In this document: in pieces, positions 46,276 through 54,035 of the stretch | How the letters are laid out: each line of letters begins with the position of its first letter | Position numbering within the stretch: the stretch's first letter is position 1 | NCBI RefSeq assembly: GCF_900114255.1 | Contig: NZ_FOSL01000010.1 | Span: 62,001 to 126,000, forward strand | DNA length: 64,000 nt | Source of the DNA: Neomesorhizobium albiziae | Lineage (GTDB): Bacteria; Pseudomonadota; Alphaproteobacteria; Rhizobiales; Rhizobiaceae | Direction of reading: 5' to 3' | Notes under the pieces: model-generated | Seen by the model: only the letters and a program-made list of their open reading frames with translations | Told to the model about the DNA's origin: nothing | Databases searched by the model: none | Program-made: the position numbers and the translations under genes

Positions 46276-46308
46276 AGGAGACAGGCGCCGGAGTGCCCGG
46301 CGCCTGTC
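46276..46308 (-). terminator. Terminator of the ada-like gene
   Basis: GACAGGCGCCG / CGGCGCCTGTC, an 11 bp stem with a seven-base loop; on the minus strand it is followed by TCTCCTTTTGC. It lies 26 bases past the stop of the 46335 gene. Confidence 0.8.
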
Positions 46309-46334
46309 CTGTTCTGCAAGCCGTCGATGATGGA

Positions 46335-47252
46335 TTAGCGGGCGGCGGCCACCTGTCCGGCTTCCCAGCCGAGAATGGCGCGCTTGCGGGTCAGACCCCA
46401 GTGGTAGCCGGTGAGGGCGCCGGACTTGCCGAGCGCGCGATGGCAGGGCACCACGAAGGACAAAGGATTGGCGCCGACCGCCGCGCCCACCGCGCGGCTC
46501 GCCGCGGGCGAACCGATGTCCGAGGCGATCGCCGAATAGCTGCACGCCCTGCCCATCGGGATTTTGAGCAGCGCCTGCCAGACGCGGATCTGGAAGTCGC
46601 TGCCGATCATGACGACGCGCAGCGGTTCTTCCGAACGCCAGCGCGACGGATCGAAGATGCGGGCGGCATAGGGTGCTGTCGCCGACATGTCCTCGACATA
46701 GGTGGCGTTCGGCCAGCGGCTCGACATGTCGGCGAAGGCGGTGCGCTCGCTGCCGGCGTCGTTGAAGGCGAGGCCGGCCAGGCCGCGGTCGGTGACCATG
46801 ATCAGCGCGACGCCGAAGGGCGAGATGTGGAATCCGTAGCGTATGGTCAGGCCCTCGCCGCGCGTCTTGTAGTCGCCGGGCGACATCGCTTCATGGGTGA
46901 CGAACAGATCGTGCAGGCGTCCCGGACCCGACATGCCGACCTCGTATGAGGTTTCCAGAAGCGGCATGCCATCGTCGAGCAGCTTTCGCGCATGGTCGAG
47001 GGTCACGGCCTGCAGGAAACCTTTCGGCGACAGGCCCGCCCAGCGGGTGAACAGCTTCTGCAGGCCGGTCGGGGTCTCGCCGACTTCGCCCGCCAGCGTC
47101 TCCAGCGAAGGCTGGTCGCGGTAGTCGAGGCTGATCTTCTCGATGACGCGGCGCACGGTTTCGTAATCGCCGCCCTCGGGCGTGATGTCGTCTTGCAGGA
47201 TGGCTGAAGGCTTCATCGACATCCCGGTATTAGCCTGTGTGTGAGCGTTCAT
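46335..47252 (-). CDS. AraC-domain / O6-methylguanine-DNA methyltransferase (Ada-like)
   Basis: Protein of 305 residues. Residues 30-130 form an AraC-type double helix-turn-helix (TLAGEVGETPTGLQKLFTRWAGLSPKGFLQ); residues 140-300 form the alkyltransferase domain with acceptor Cys270 in VVPCHRALGKSGAL and RAVGAAVGANP. The N-terminal zinc domain of E. coli Ada (methylphosphotriester sensor) is missing. It repairs O6-alkylguanine by suicidal transfer and may sense alkylation for gene control. The start at 47252 is supported by AAGGAGAAC. Confidence 0.92.
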   Translation of the reverse strand: MNAHTQANTGMSMKPSAILQDDITPEGGDYETVRRVIEKISLDYRDQPSLETLAGEVGETPTGLQKLFTRWAGLSPKGFLQAVTLDHARKLLDDGMPLLETSYEVGMSGPGRLHDLFVTHEAMSPGDYKTRGEGLTIRYGFHISPFGVALIMVTDRGLAGLAFNDAGSERTAFADMSSRWPNATYVEDMSATAPYAARIFDPSRWRSEEPLRVVMIGSDFQIRVWQALLKIPMGRACSYSAIASDIGSPAASRAVGAAVGANPLSFVVPCHRALGKSGALTGYHWGLTRKRAILGWEAGQVAAAR

Positions 47253-47410
47253 GGCAAGTTCTCCTTGGCGCCGAATATCGTGCCTGGCGGCCACGTTCTC
47301 CACCCGTTTCTTGCAACCAGAGATTTTTTTGCCGTTTGGCCGAGGGTATTTTTCCCACGCTCGAGCGGAATGCGTTCAGGTTGAACCGGGCATGCCGCTC
47401 CATCTGTCTG

Positions 47411-47463
47411 TTTAGCCGCATTGTGCGACGCCCGGCGATTCCACCTGGCTGCAAAATGCTCTA
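47411..47463. repeat. Dispersed repeat family B, copy 6 (inverted)
   Basis: TTTAGCCGCATTGTGCGACG, CCCGGCGATTCCACCTGGCT and GCAAAATGCTC. It abuts the stop of the DUF2244 gene. Confidence 0.75.
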
Positions 47464-47955
47464 TCCGCGTTTCGCCTTGGCCAGCGCGACGGCGAATGCG
47501 GTGGCAAAACTTTCGCGGTCGTCGGGGTTGAGGAATCCGCCGATCGGCACGCTGCGGCCCTGTCCTTCGACCTTCATGCCGGTGATGCCGATCTCGGCAT
47601 GGCGGGCGACCTGGAAACGCGCCCAGAAAGGGTTGAAATGGTGAGCTTCGGTGCGTCCGGAAGGCGCGGTCTTGAGAATGTCGAGAGCGGTGCGCGATAC
47701 GGCCACTTCCTCGCGTGCGCGTGCGGCGCGGTAGTTGAGCTTGAAGGCGCCGTAGATCAAGAGCATGTCGAGACCGAAGAAGCCGAACACCGGCCAGGCC
47801 CCGTTGGCGACGAAGATGGCTCCGCAGGCGAGCGAACCGACGAGCATCGCACCCATCAGCACCGCAAAACCGGTGCGCCCAAGCGACCGGTGCGGCATGA
47901 GCAGCGCCCTGAAAAACGGTTCGTCGGCGGCGAAGCCGGCATTGTTCTCGCTCAT
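47461..47955 (-). CDS. DUF2244 family membrane protein
   Basis: Protein of 164 residues with two membrane helices (about 30-75: FAVLMGAMLVGSLACGAIFV and VFGFFGLDMLLIYGAF) followed by a cytoplasmic domain with FNPFWARF and PSGRTEAHHF. This is the DUF2244 layout. Function unknown; in many alphaproteobacteria this gene lies near nth, as here, where the two are divergent and only 22 bases apart. Confidence 0.85.
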   Translation of the reverse strand: MSENNAGFAADEPFFRALLMPHRSLGRTGFAVLMGAMLVGSLACGAIFVANGAWPVFGFFGLDMLLIYGAFKLNYRAARAREEVAVSRTALDILKTAPSGRTEAHHFNPFWARFQVARHAEIGITGMKVEGQGRSVPIGGFLNPDDRESFATAFAVALAKAKRG

Positions 47956-47977
47956 TGCCTCAGAATATAGAAAGGCG

Positions 47978-48724
47978 ATGAAAAAGCCCAACGACAAAGT
48001 TGCCGCAGGCGCTGCCCGACGCACCGTAAAGCGCGCGGCGCGGCCAAAATCGCTCTACACGCCGGAAGAGGTCGAGGAAATCTTCCGCCGCTTTTCGGTG
48101 CAGCGGCCGGAACCCAGGGGCGAACTCGAACACGTCAACGCCTACACCTTGCTGGTCGCCGTCGTCCTGTCGGCGCAGGCGACCGACGCCGGCGTCAACA
48201 AGGCAACGCGGGCGCTGTTCAAAACCGCCGATACGCCGCAAAAGATGCTGGAGCTCGGCGAAGCGCGGGTTGGCGAATACATCCGCACCATCGGCCTGTG
48301 GCGGGCCAAGGCCAAAAATGTGATCGCCCTGTCGGCGGCGCTGATCCGCGACCATGGCGGCGAGGTGCCGGGCGATCTCGACGCGCTGGTCAAGCTGCCC
48401 GGCGTCGGCCGCAAGACCGCCAATGTGGTGCTCAACATGGCGTTCGGCCAGCCGACCATGGCGGTGGACACGCACATCCTGCGCATCGGCAACCGGCTCG
48501 GCCTGGCGCCGGGCAAGACGCCCGAAGAGGTCGAACGCGGCCTCATCAGGATCATCCCGGAAAAATACATGCGCCACGCGCATCACTGGCTGATCCTGCA
48601 TGGCCGCTATGTCTGCAAGGCGCGCGCGCCGGATTGCGTTGCCTGCATCATCGCCGATATCTGCAAGGCGGCGGTGAAGACCAACAGCATCCCGGCGCCG
48701 CTGGTCGAAATCGGTGCTGTTTAG
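47978..48724 (+). CDS. nth: Endonuclease III (Nth)
   Basis: Protein of 248 residues. The helix-hairpin-helix LPGVGRKTANVV holds catalytic Lys146, the conserved Asp164 is in VDTHILR, and the iron-sulphur cluster is C213-x6-C220-x2-C223-x5-C229. It removes oxidised pyrimidines from DNA and nicks the abasic site. The basic N-terminal extension (about 25 residues) is typical of rhizobia. The ATG at 47978 has AGAAAGG upstream. Confidence 0.97.
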   Translation: MKKPNDKVAAGAARRTVKRAARPKSLYTPEEVEEIFRRFSVQRPEPRGELEHVNAYTLLVAVVLSAQATDAGVNKATRALFKTADTPQKMLELGEARVGEYIRTIGLWRAKAKNVIALSAALIRDHGGEVPGDLDALVKLPGVGRKTANVVLNMAFGQPTMAVDTHILRIGNRLGLAPGKTPEEVERGLIRIIPEKYMRHAHHWLILHGRYVCKARAPDCVACIIADICKAAVKTNSIPAPLVEIGAV

Positions 48725-49173
48725 ATGCCGTAGCCGCGCGCCATCGCGGCGGCGAAGACCGGAATAAGCAGGAACACCGCCCCCTCGGCCCTGAGCCAGA
48801 CCTGCGCCGCACTGATCTCCCTGTCGGGCACGACATGGGCGGGGTTGGTGCGCAAGGCCTGGTTCCATTTCAGCACACGCACCGTCAGCGGCCCCGAAAG
48901 CGCGCCGACCAAAAGGAAGCACGCGATCTTGGCCCAGAACACCCAGTTGTAGATATAGAATTCCCAGCCCTTGAGACCGAAGAAGACGCGGCTGAAGCCG
49001 ACGATCAGCATCAACCCCGCCAGGCCGCCATAGGCTGAATCGAGCCTGCCGACGCGCCGCAGCGCGTCGCCGGCAAGGCCGGGGCGCACCAGCACGGTTT
49101 CGGCGGCCAGAATGGCGATCAGAGCGAAGAACACAAGATGGTGGACAATCGCCAGCAGCAGGTCGGTGGTCAT
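48721..49173 (-). CDS. DUF2214 family membrane protein
   Basis: Protein of 150 residues with four predicted membrane segments (about 6-26, 45-64, 76-95, 127-147). LVRPGLAGDALRRVGRLDSAYGGLAGLMLIVGFSRVFFG and WVFWAKIACFLLVGALS match DUF2214. Function unknown. Its stop overlaps the nth stop (convergent). A short AGGCGAG lies before the start. Confidence 0.85.
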   Translation of the reverse strand: MTTDLLLAIVHHLVFFALIAILAAETVLVRPGLAGDALRRVGRLDSAYGGLAGLMLIVGFSRVFFGLKGWEFYIYNWVFWAKIACFLLVGALSGPLTVRVLKWNQALRTNPAHVVPDREISAAQVWLRAEGAVFLLIPVFAAAMARGYGI

Positions 49174-49327
49174 GGTTCTCGCCTCCCCGGCTCAGCGAGC
49201 CACCGATGTCGACGGCGTCAAGAACTATCGGCCTGTCACGGCGACGTCAATCTCACGGCATTCGCCGCGTGGAAAACGCCACGGCGGCCATATTGACCCG
49301 TCTGCGCTGCCGCATATTTATGCACCG

Positions 49328-49561
49328 ATGGCCCTCAAGCGCGACCTCCATCCGATGCCCGATTTTGTCCGCGAGGCGCTCCTCGAACACGGGCTGACGG
49401 GTCTCTACGAGGCGCGCCCTGACTACCAGCGCAACGATTACCTCCGCTGGATCGCCAGCGCCAAACGCGTGGAAACGCAGCGCAAGCGGCTGGCGCAGAT
49501 GCTCGACGAGCTGGCGCAGGGCGACGTCTATATGCGCATGGCGTGGCGCACCAGGTCCTGA
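49328..49561 (+). CDS. YdeI/OmpD-associated-family protein, short
   Basis: Protein of 77 residues. DFVREALLEHGLTGLYEARPDYQRNDYLRWIASAKRVETQRKRLAQMLDELAQG matches the conserved C-terminal region of the YdeI/OmdA family (bacteriocin-protection-like). Alone it lacks the N-terminal half found in longer members. The start is uncertain because no good ribosome binding site is seen. Function unknown. Confidence 0.65.
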   Translation: MALKRDLHPMPDFVREALLEHGLTGLYEARPDYQRNDYLRWIASAKRVETQRKRLAQMLDELAQGDVYMRMAWRTRS

Positions 49562-49634
49562 TCCTCGCCAACTGCCCCCGCCCGCACTATACAGGCGCCA
49601 GGCATCGCCCGGGCTCCCGGCAAAAACCTGGCGC

Positions 49635-50375
49635 TCAGGCAGCGCGCTGCATCGCCGACGCCGGCTCCGAAAATTCCGGGTCGCTCGCCGATATCATCTT
49701 GTGCAGATGCACCATCATGGCGGCGGCAAACAGCGGCGTCAGAAGGTTGAGCAAGGGTACGGCCAGAAACGCTGAAATGACCAGGCCGGCCAGGAAAACG
49801 GTGCCGGCGTGCTTGCGGCGCAACGCCTTGGCTTCCGCTTCCGGGCGGAACCGCATGGCGGCGAACTCGAAGAACTCGCGGCCGAGCAGGTAGCCGTTGA
49901 CCAGGAAGAAGGCGGCGATGTTGACGCCGGGTATCAACAGCAGGAACAAGGCGATGATATTGCCGACAACGACCACGCCGAAGAATTTCAGCGACAGCAC
50001 CGTTGCCCGGAAGGCCGGCACGGGGCTGCCCGGCCGGTCGCGCGGATAATCGTTGCGCTCCACCACTTCGGCGACATCGTCGAGGAAAAGCCCGGCGACG
50101 ATGGCCGTCACCGGCGCGATCAAAAGGGCGAGCCCGAGCGCCAGGCCGATGCCGGCGACGATCGCGGCGGCGAGGCCGAGCCAGCCGGCCCAGCTCGGGA
50201 AGCCCGGCAGGACGGCGTCGATCCAGGGCTGCGCCACCACGCCGAACAGCTCGTTCAGCCCGAACCACAGGGCGACTAGCGCCAGCAGCGTGAGGCCGAG
50301 CGTCTTGAAAAAGACGCTGCGGAACTCCGCGGTGAACAGCCGGCTGGCGGCGGCTCGGGCAGCTTCCATGATCAT
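49635..50375 (-). CDS. CysZ-like (EI24/DUF540) membrane protein
   Basis: Protein of 246 residues with about four long hydrophobic regions (28-50, 70-105, 145-180, 210-235). FFKTLGLTLLALVALW, APVTAIVAGLFLDDVAEVVERNDYP, PGVNIAAFFLVNGYLLGREFFE and VISAFLAVPLLNLLTPLFAAAMMVHL are the EI24/CysZ family signature. E. coli CysZ imports sulphate for cysteine synthesis; the alphaproteobacterial members are less studied. The start at 50375 is supported by AGGAGA; a second ATG two codons later is possible. Confidence 0.9.
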   Translation of the reverse strand: MIMEAARAAASRLFTAEFRSVFFKTLGLTLLALVALWFGLNELFGVVAQPWIDAVLPGFPSWAGWLGLAAAIVAGIGLALGLALLIAPVTAIVAGLFLDDVAEVVERNDYPRDRPGSPVPAFRATVLSLKFFGVVVVGNIIALFLLLIPGVNIAAFFLVNGYLLGREFFEFAAMRFRPEAEAKALRRKHAGTVFLAGLVISAFLAVPLLNLLTPLFAAAMMVHLHKMISASDPEFSEPASAMQRAA

Positions 50376-50530
50376 CTGCGAAAATCTCCTTGCGCCAGCG
50401 AGATAGGAACAGCCCGGCGCTGCCGCAAGAATCTTGGGAAGAATGAGTTGCAATTGTCCGTCGAACCGGTAAACCCGCCCGCGACCGGCGCGCAGGATGG
50501 CCGGATTGCCGGCTTTCTGCGGAGAACTTG

Positions 50531-51523
50531 ATGGCCCAGTACGACGTGCTTTGCATCGGCAACGCCATTGTCGACATCATCGCCCACTGCGACGACGCCT
50601 TCCTCACCGAAAACGGCATCATCAAGGGCGCGATGAACCTGATCGACGCCAAGCGCGCCGAACTGCTCTACAGCCGCATGGGACCGGCCATCGAAGCTTC
50701 TGGCGGCAGCGCCGGCAACACGGCGGCGGGCATTGCCAGCTTTGGCGGCCGCGCCGCGTTCTTCGGCAAGGTGTCGTCCGACACGCTTGGCGAGATCTAC
50801 GCCCACGACATCCAGGCGCAGGGCGTCGCTTTCGACACCGTGCCGCTTGCCGGCACGCCGCCGACGGCCCGTTCGATGATTTTCGTGACGCCGGATGGCG
50901 AGCGCTCCATGAACACCTATCTCGGCGCCTGCGTCGAGCTGGGGCCGGAAGATGTCGAGGCCGACAAGGCGTCGGGCGCCAAGGTCACCTATTTCGAGGG
51001 TTACCTCTGGGATCCGCCGCGCGCCAAGGAAGCGATCCGGCTGACCGCCAGGCATGCTCACGCGGCAGGCCGCGAAGTCTCGATGACGCTGTCGGATTCC
51101 TTCTGCGTCGACCGCTACCGCGACGAGTTCCTCGACCTGATGCGGTCGGGCATGGTGGACATCGTCTTCGCCAACAGCCACGAGATCAAGTCGCTCTACC
51201 AGACCTCCTCATTCGAAGAAGCACTGGCCGCCATCCGCAAGGACTGCCGCATCGCCGCGGTCACCCGCTCGGAAAAAGGCTCGATCATCGTGCGCGGCGA
51301 TGAAACCGTGCCCATAGAGGCGACGAAAATCCACCAGCTGGTCGACACGACCGGCGCCGGCGACCTCTACGCGGCCGGTTTTCTCTACGGTTACACAACC
51401 GGCCGCAGCCTGAAGGAATGCGGCGATCTCGGCTCTCTCGCGGCCGGCCTTGTCATCCAACAGGTCGGCCCGCGCCCGCGCCAGAACCTTCGCCAGGAAG
51501 CCATGGGAGTGGGGCTGCTCTGA
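50531..51523 (+). CDS. PfkB-family kinase, adenosine-kinase-like
   Basis: Protein of 330 residues. IGNAIVDIIAHCDDAFLTENGIIKGAMNLID, GGSAGNTAAGIASFGGRAAFFGKV and the ATP signature DTTGAGDLYAAGFLYGY (catalytic Asp in GAGD) are seen. ARSMIFVTPDGERSMNTYLG and NSHEIKSLY place it with adenosine/fructokinase-like sugar kinases common in rhizobia. Exact substrate unknown. GGAG lies six bases before the ATG at 50531; a TTG just upstream is less likely. Confidence 0.92.
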   Translation: MAQYDVLCIGNAIVDIIAHCDDAFLTENGIIKGAMNLIDAKRAELLYSRMGPAIEASGGSAGNTAAGIASFGGRAAFFGKVSSDTLGEIYAHDIQAQGVAFDTVPLAGTPPTARSMIFVTPDGERSMNTYLGACVELGPEDVEADKASGAKVTYFEGYLWDPPRAKEAIRLTARHAHAAGREVSMTLSDSFCVDRYRDEFLDLMRSGMVDIVFANSHEIKSLYQTSSFEEALAAIRKDCRIAAVTRSEKGSIIVRGDETVPIEATKIHQLVDTTGAGDLYAAGFLYGYTTGRSLKECGDLGSLAAGLVIQQVGPRPRQNLRQEAMGVGLL

Positions 51524-51575
51524 GGCTTTTCCGATCCGCCGCCGTTCTGGAATCTCGGAGACCGTCTGAAAAATC

Positions 51576-51686
51576 CGTCAGGCCGAGCCGAGAATGGTGG
51601 ATTTCGAGAACCGGAGCGCAGCGTACATTTGGGTACGTGAGCCGCGGCAAGCGGAGAAAGCCGCCATTCGTAGGCCGGCATCACGG
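51576..51686. repeat. Dispersed repeat family A, copy 5
   Basis: GGCCGAGCCGAGAATGGTGG, TTTCGAGAACCGGAGCG, CAGCGTACATTTGGGTACG and CCGCCATTCGTAGGCCGGC. It lies between two convergent genes. Confidence 0.85.
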
Positions 51687-51702
51687 ATTTTGAACCGGTC
51701 TC

Positions 51703-52335
51703 TCAAGGAATATCCTCCGGCCTTCGCCCCGGCCGGCTCTTGTAGGCGGGAAAGCTCCAGCCGAATTTCAGCGCCCCGCCGCGCACGATCAAGGCTGCGG
51801 CGAATGCGACGATGCCCGCGGCGACCGGCGGAACGCCGGCGATGTGGAGCACGGTGTAGGTCGCCGCACCGGCAAGGGCAGCACTCACATAGATCTCGGG
51901 CCTCAGCAGCACCGAAGGCTCGCCTGCCAGCAGGTCGCGCAGAATGCCGCCGAATGTCGCCGTCAGCATGCCCATGACGATGGCGATCGACGCCGATCCC
52001 GTCACCACCAGGCCCTTTGCCGCGCCCATCACCGAGAAGGCGGCGAGCCCGATGGCGTCGAACCACAACAGCAATTTGTAGCGCGACTCGACCTTGTGCG
52101 CGGTGAAGAAGACGATGATGCCAACCACCACGCAGATCGCGAGATAGTCGGGATTGACCACCCAGGCCACGGGAACCGCGAGGATGAGGTCGCGGAAGGT
52201 TCCGCCGCCGATGCCGGTGACGGCGGCCAGGAACAGGAAGCCGATGATGTCGAGTTCCTTGCGCGACGCCGCGAGCGCACCGGTGGCGGCAAACACGGCG
52301 ACACCGGCATAATCGAGAAACAGGGTCGGATTCAT
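51703..52335 (-). CDS. TRIC-type channel / UPF0126 membrane protein
   Basis: Protein of 210 residues with six or seven hydrophobic segments. The duplicated motifs GIGGGTFRDLILAVPV and TFGGILRDLLAGEPSVLL are the diagnostic repeat of the YadS/YicG (TRIC-like) family of cation channels, and AATGALAASRKELDIIGFL belongs to the first helix. The start at 52335 is chosen by family alignment; no strong ribosome binding site is visible, since the upstream region is a repeat. Confidence 0.88.
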   Translation of the reverse strand: MNPTLFLDYAGVAVFAATGALAASRKELDIIGFLFLAAVTGIGGGTFRDLILAVPVAWVVNPDYLAICVVVGIIVFFTAHKVESRYKLLLWFDAIGLAAFSVMGAAKGLVVTGSASIAIVMGMLTATFGGILRDLLAGEPSVLLRPEIYVSAALAGAATYTVLHIAGVPPVAAGIVAFAAALIVRGGALKFGWSFPAYKSRPGRRPEDIP

Positions 52336-52349
52336 CAACAAAGCAAATA

Positions 52350-52419
52350 GCAATGAGCCAATAGCGAATAGGTACACTATTCGTCCCTATTCGCTACTCC
52401 CTACACGCTATTCGCTGTT
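52350..52419. repeat. Left copy of CTATTCGCTACTCCC repeat
   Basis: An 11 bp inverted repeat (AGCGAATAGG/CCTATTCGCT at 52362-52396) runs into a 35-base unit at 52385-52419 that recurs with one mismatch at 53108-53142. The unit begins CCCTATTCGCTACTCCC and ends CTATTCGCTGTT. Confidence 0.85.
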
Positions 52420-52435
52420 AAGGCTTCCGCCGCCG

Positions 52436-52801
52436 CTACAGCACGTAGGGAACGCGGACACCCGGCGCGTCTGCCGCAAAGTCCTTGGTGTTGCGTGTGA
52501 CAAGCAGCACGGAATGGATGTCGGCCGACGCCCAGATCACGGCATCGGGCAGTTTGACCCGGTACTTGCGCCGCAAGGCAACGGCGCGTTCGGCAATCTG
52601 GTTGCCAAGCGGGATGATGGTGAAGGTATCGAGAAAGGAGCGCGTCGGCGGCTCCAGTTCGGCGTCGGCGCCGATCATGACTTCCATCCAGGTGATGACG
52701 CTGATCGCCTTTTCGTCGTACCGCGCCAGTTCCTCGCGGGCTTGAGGGACGGCGTTCAGAAAATCGATCAGAATGTTGGTGTCGAAAAGCGCTTTCACCA
52801 T
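52436..52801 (-). CDS. vapC: VapC-type PIN-domain ribonuclease toxin
   Basis: Protein of 121 residues with the acidic PIN catalytic residues: Asp7 in FDTNILIDFL, Glu40 in MEVMIGA, Asp86 in LPDAVIWAS, and TRNTKDF near 103-108. VapC toxins cleave RNA, often initiator tRNA or rRNA. It overlaps its antitoxin gene by seven bases. The codon usage looks native. No known physical partner besides VapB. Confidence 0.92.
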   Translation of the reverse strand: MVKALFDTNILIDFLNAVPQAREELARYDEKAISVITWMEVMIGADAELEPPTRSFLDTFTIIPLGNQIAERAVALRRKYRVKLPDAVIWASADIHSVLLVTRNTKDFAADAPGVRVPYVL

Positions 52802-53010
52802 TCGCCGCGGATTTTCTCCTGATAGGCCAGTCCATCGACCTTTCGCTTGCCCCACAGGCCGAAGGCACTTTCCGTCGTCTCTTGTGCTTGCTTGCCGAGA
52901 TAGTCGGCAACAGCCTCCCGTATCAGGGCCGCGCGCGATTGCTTCTGCTTCCTCGCCAGCCGGTCGAGTTCCAGGATCTGACTTTCATCGATATCCACGA
53001 GCGCGCGCAT
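52795..53010 (-). CDS. vapB: Ribbon-helix-helix antitoxin VapB
   Basis: Protein of 71 residues. Residues 1-40 (RALVDIDESQILELDRLARKQKQSRAALIREAVADYL) are a ribbon-helix-helix DNA-binding domain; the tail (TESAFGLWGKRKVDGLAYQEKIR) should wrap around VapC to block it. Autoregulates through the palindrome at 53023-53044. Confidence 0.92.
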   Translation of the reverse strand: MRALVDIDESQILELDRLARKQKQSRAALIREAVADYLGKQAQETTESAFGLWGKRKVDGLAYQEKIRGEW

Positions 53011-53022
53011 GAGGAAACCTCC

Positions 53023-53044
53023 TATATGATATCGATATCATATA
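53023..53044. promoter_or_regulatory. VapB operator palindrome
   Basis: A perfect 22-base palindrome whose central 20 bases are ATATGATATCGATATCATAT. It lies 12 bases before the vapB start, in an AT-rich patch, and fits a ribbon-helix-helix autoregulatory site. Confidence 0.8.
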
Positions 53045-53076
53045 TCACATTTTGAAGTGTGCGAATAGCCAATGCC

Positions 53077-53142
53077 AATAGGGAATAGCGACAAGTGCAC
53101 CGCTATTCCCTATTCGCTACTCCCTACTCGCTATTCGCTGTT
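53077..53142. repeat. Right copy of CTATTCGCTACTCCC repeat with 14 bp hairpin
   Basis: A perfect 14 bp inverted repeat (53077-53090 and 53101-53114, loop of ten) runs into the 35-base unit at 53108-53142 (34 of 35 bases identical to the left copy). It ends at the grpE stop codon. Could terminate transcripts in either direction. Confidence 0.85.
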
Positions 53143-53795
53143 CAGGCGTCTCTTTCGGCCTGTTCGTTGACCGGACCAGGTTCGACCGTGCCGTCATTGA
53201 CCGCCGCCTGCTTGGGGCCGCCCTTGGAAACGCCCACCATGGCCGGGCGCAGCACGCGCTCGCCTATCGAATAGCCGGGCTGCACGACCTGCACCACCGT
53301 GTTGGCCGGCACGTCGGGGTTCGGCACTTCGAACATCGCCTGGTGGAAATTCGGATCGAATTTTTCGCCCTCGGGCGCCAGTTTCTTGACGCCATGGCGC
53401 TCCAGCGCCGTCAGCATGGCGCGTTCGGTTATCTCGACACCCTCGATCAGCGCCTTGAAACCGGCGTCGCCGGCGGCCTTGGCCTCGTCGGGGATGGCGT
53501 CCATGGCGCGGCGCAAATTGTCCGACACCGACAGCATGTCGCGGGCGAAGTTGGAGACCGCGTAGGAGCGCGCATCGTGCACGTCGCGGGCGGTGCGCCG
53601 GCGCAGGTTTTCCATTTCGGCGGCCACGCGCAGCGCGCGGTCCTTCAATTCCTCGTTTTCCTTGACGAGGCGCACGACGACTTCATAGTCGCCGTCGCTG
53701 CCGGGCATTTCGGCGGCAGGCTCGCTTGCCGTCTTTTCCATTTCGTTCAACGCATTCTCGTCGGGCGCGCGTTCGTTTTTCGCCTGGTCGCTCAT
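53142..53795 (-). CDS. grpE: Nucleotide exchange factor GrpE
   Basis: Protein of 217 residues. A disordered acidic N-terminus precedes the long coiled coil ([41 protein letters not shown]) and the beta-wing domain with the GrpE signature [45 protein letters not shown]. It releases ADP from DnaK. Near hrcA, 240 bases away, as in other rhizobia, but with a family A repeat between them. Confidence 0.97.
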   Translation of the reverse strand: MSDQAKNERAPDENALNEMEKTASEPAAEMPGSDGDYEVVVRLVKENEELKDRALRVAAEMENLRRRTARDVHDARSYAVSNFARDMLSVSDNLRRAMDAIPDEAKAAGDAGFKALIEGVEITERAMLTALERHGVKKLAPEGEKFDPNFHQAMFEVPNPDVPANTVVQVVQPGYSIGERVLRPAMVGVSKGGPKQAAVNDGTVEPGPVNEQAERDA

Positions 53796-53907
53796 CGCCG
53801 TTTCCCGTCAGTCGTATTGGTTCTCAAGTTGCGCCCGATATCGAGGTTCGGGCAGCAAAAATCAAGGGTAAACGGGTATTGCGGACCCGGGTCGTGGATC
53901 AGGGGGT

Positions 53908-54031
53908 GCTGGTATCAGGTCAGGCCGAGCCGAAAATGGTGGATTTCGAGAGCCGGAGCGCAGCGTACATTCAGGTACGTGAGCACCGGAAGCGCAGAAG
54001 CCGCCATTTGCAGGCCGGCCTCGCCTGAATA
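53908..54031. repeat. Dispersed repeat family A, copy 6
   Basis: CAGGCCGAGCCGAAAATGG, TTTCGAGAGCCGGAGCG, CAGCGTACATTCAGGTACG and CGCCATTTGCAGGCCGGCC. It lies between hrcA and grpE. Confidence 0.85.
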
Positions 54032-54035
54032 CACC

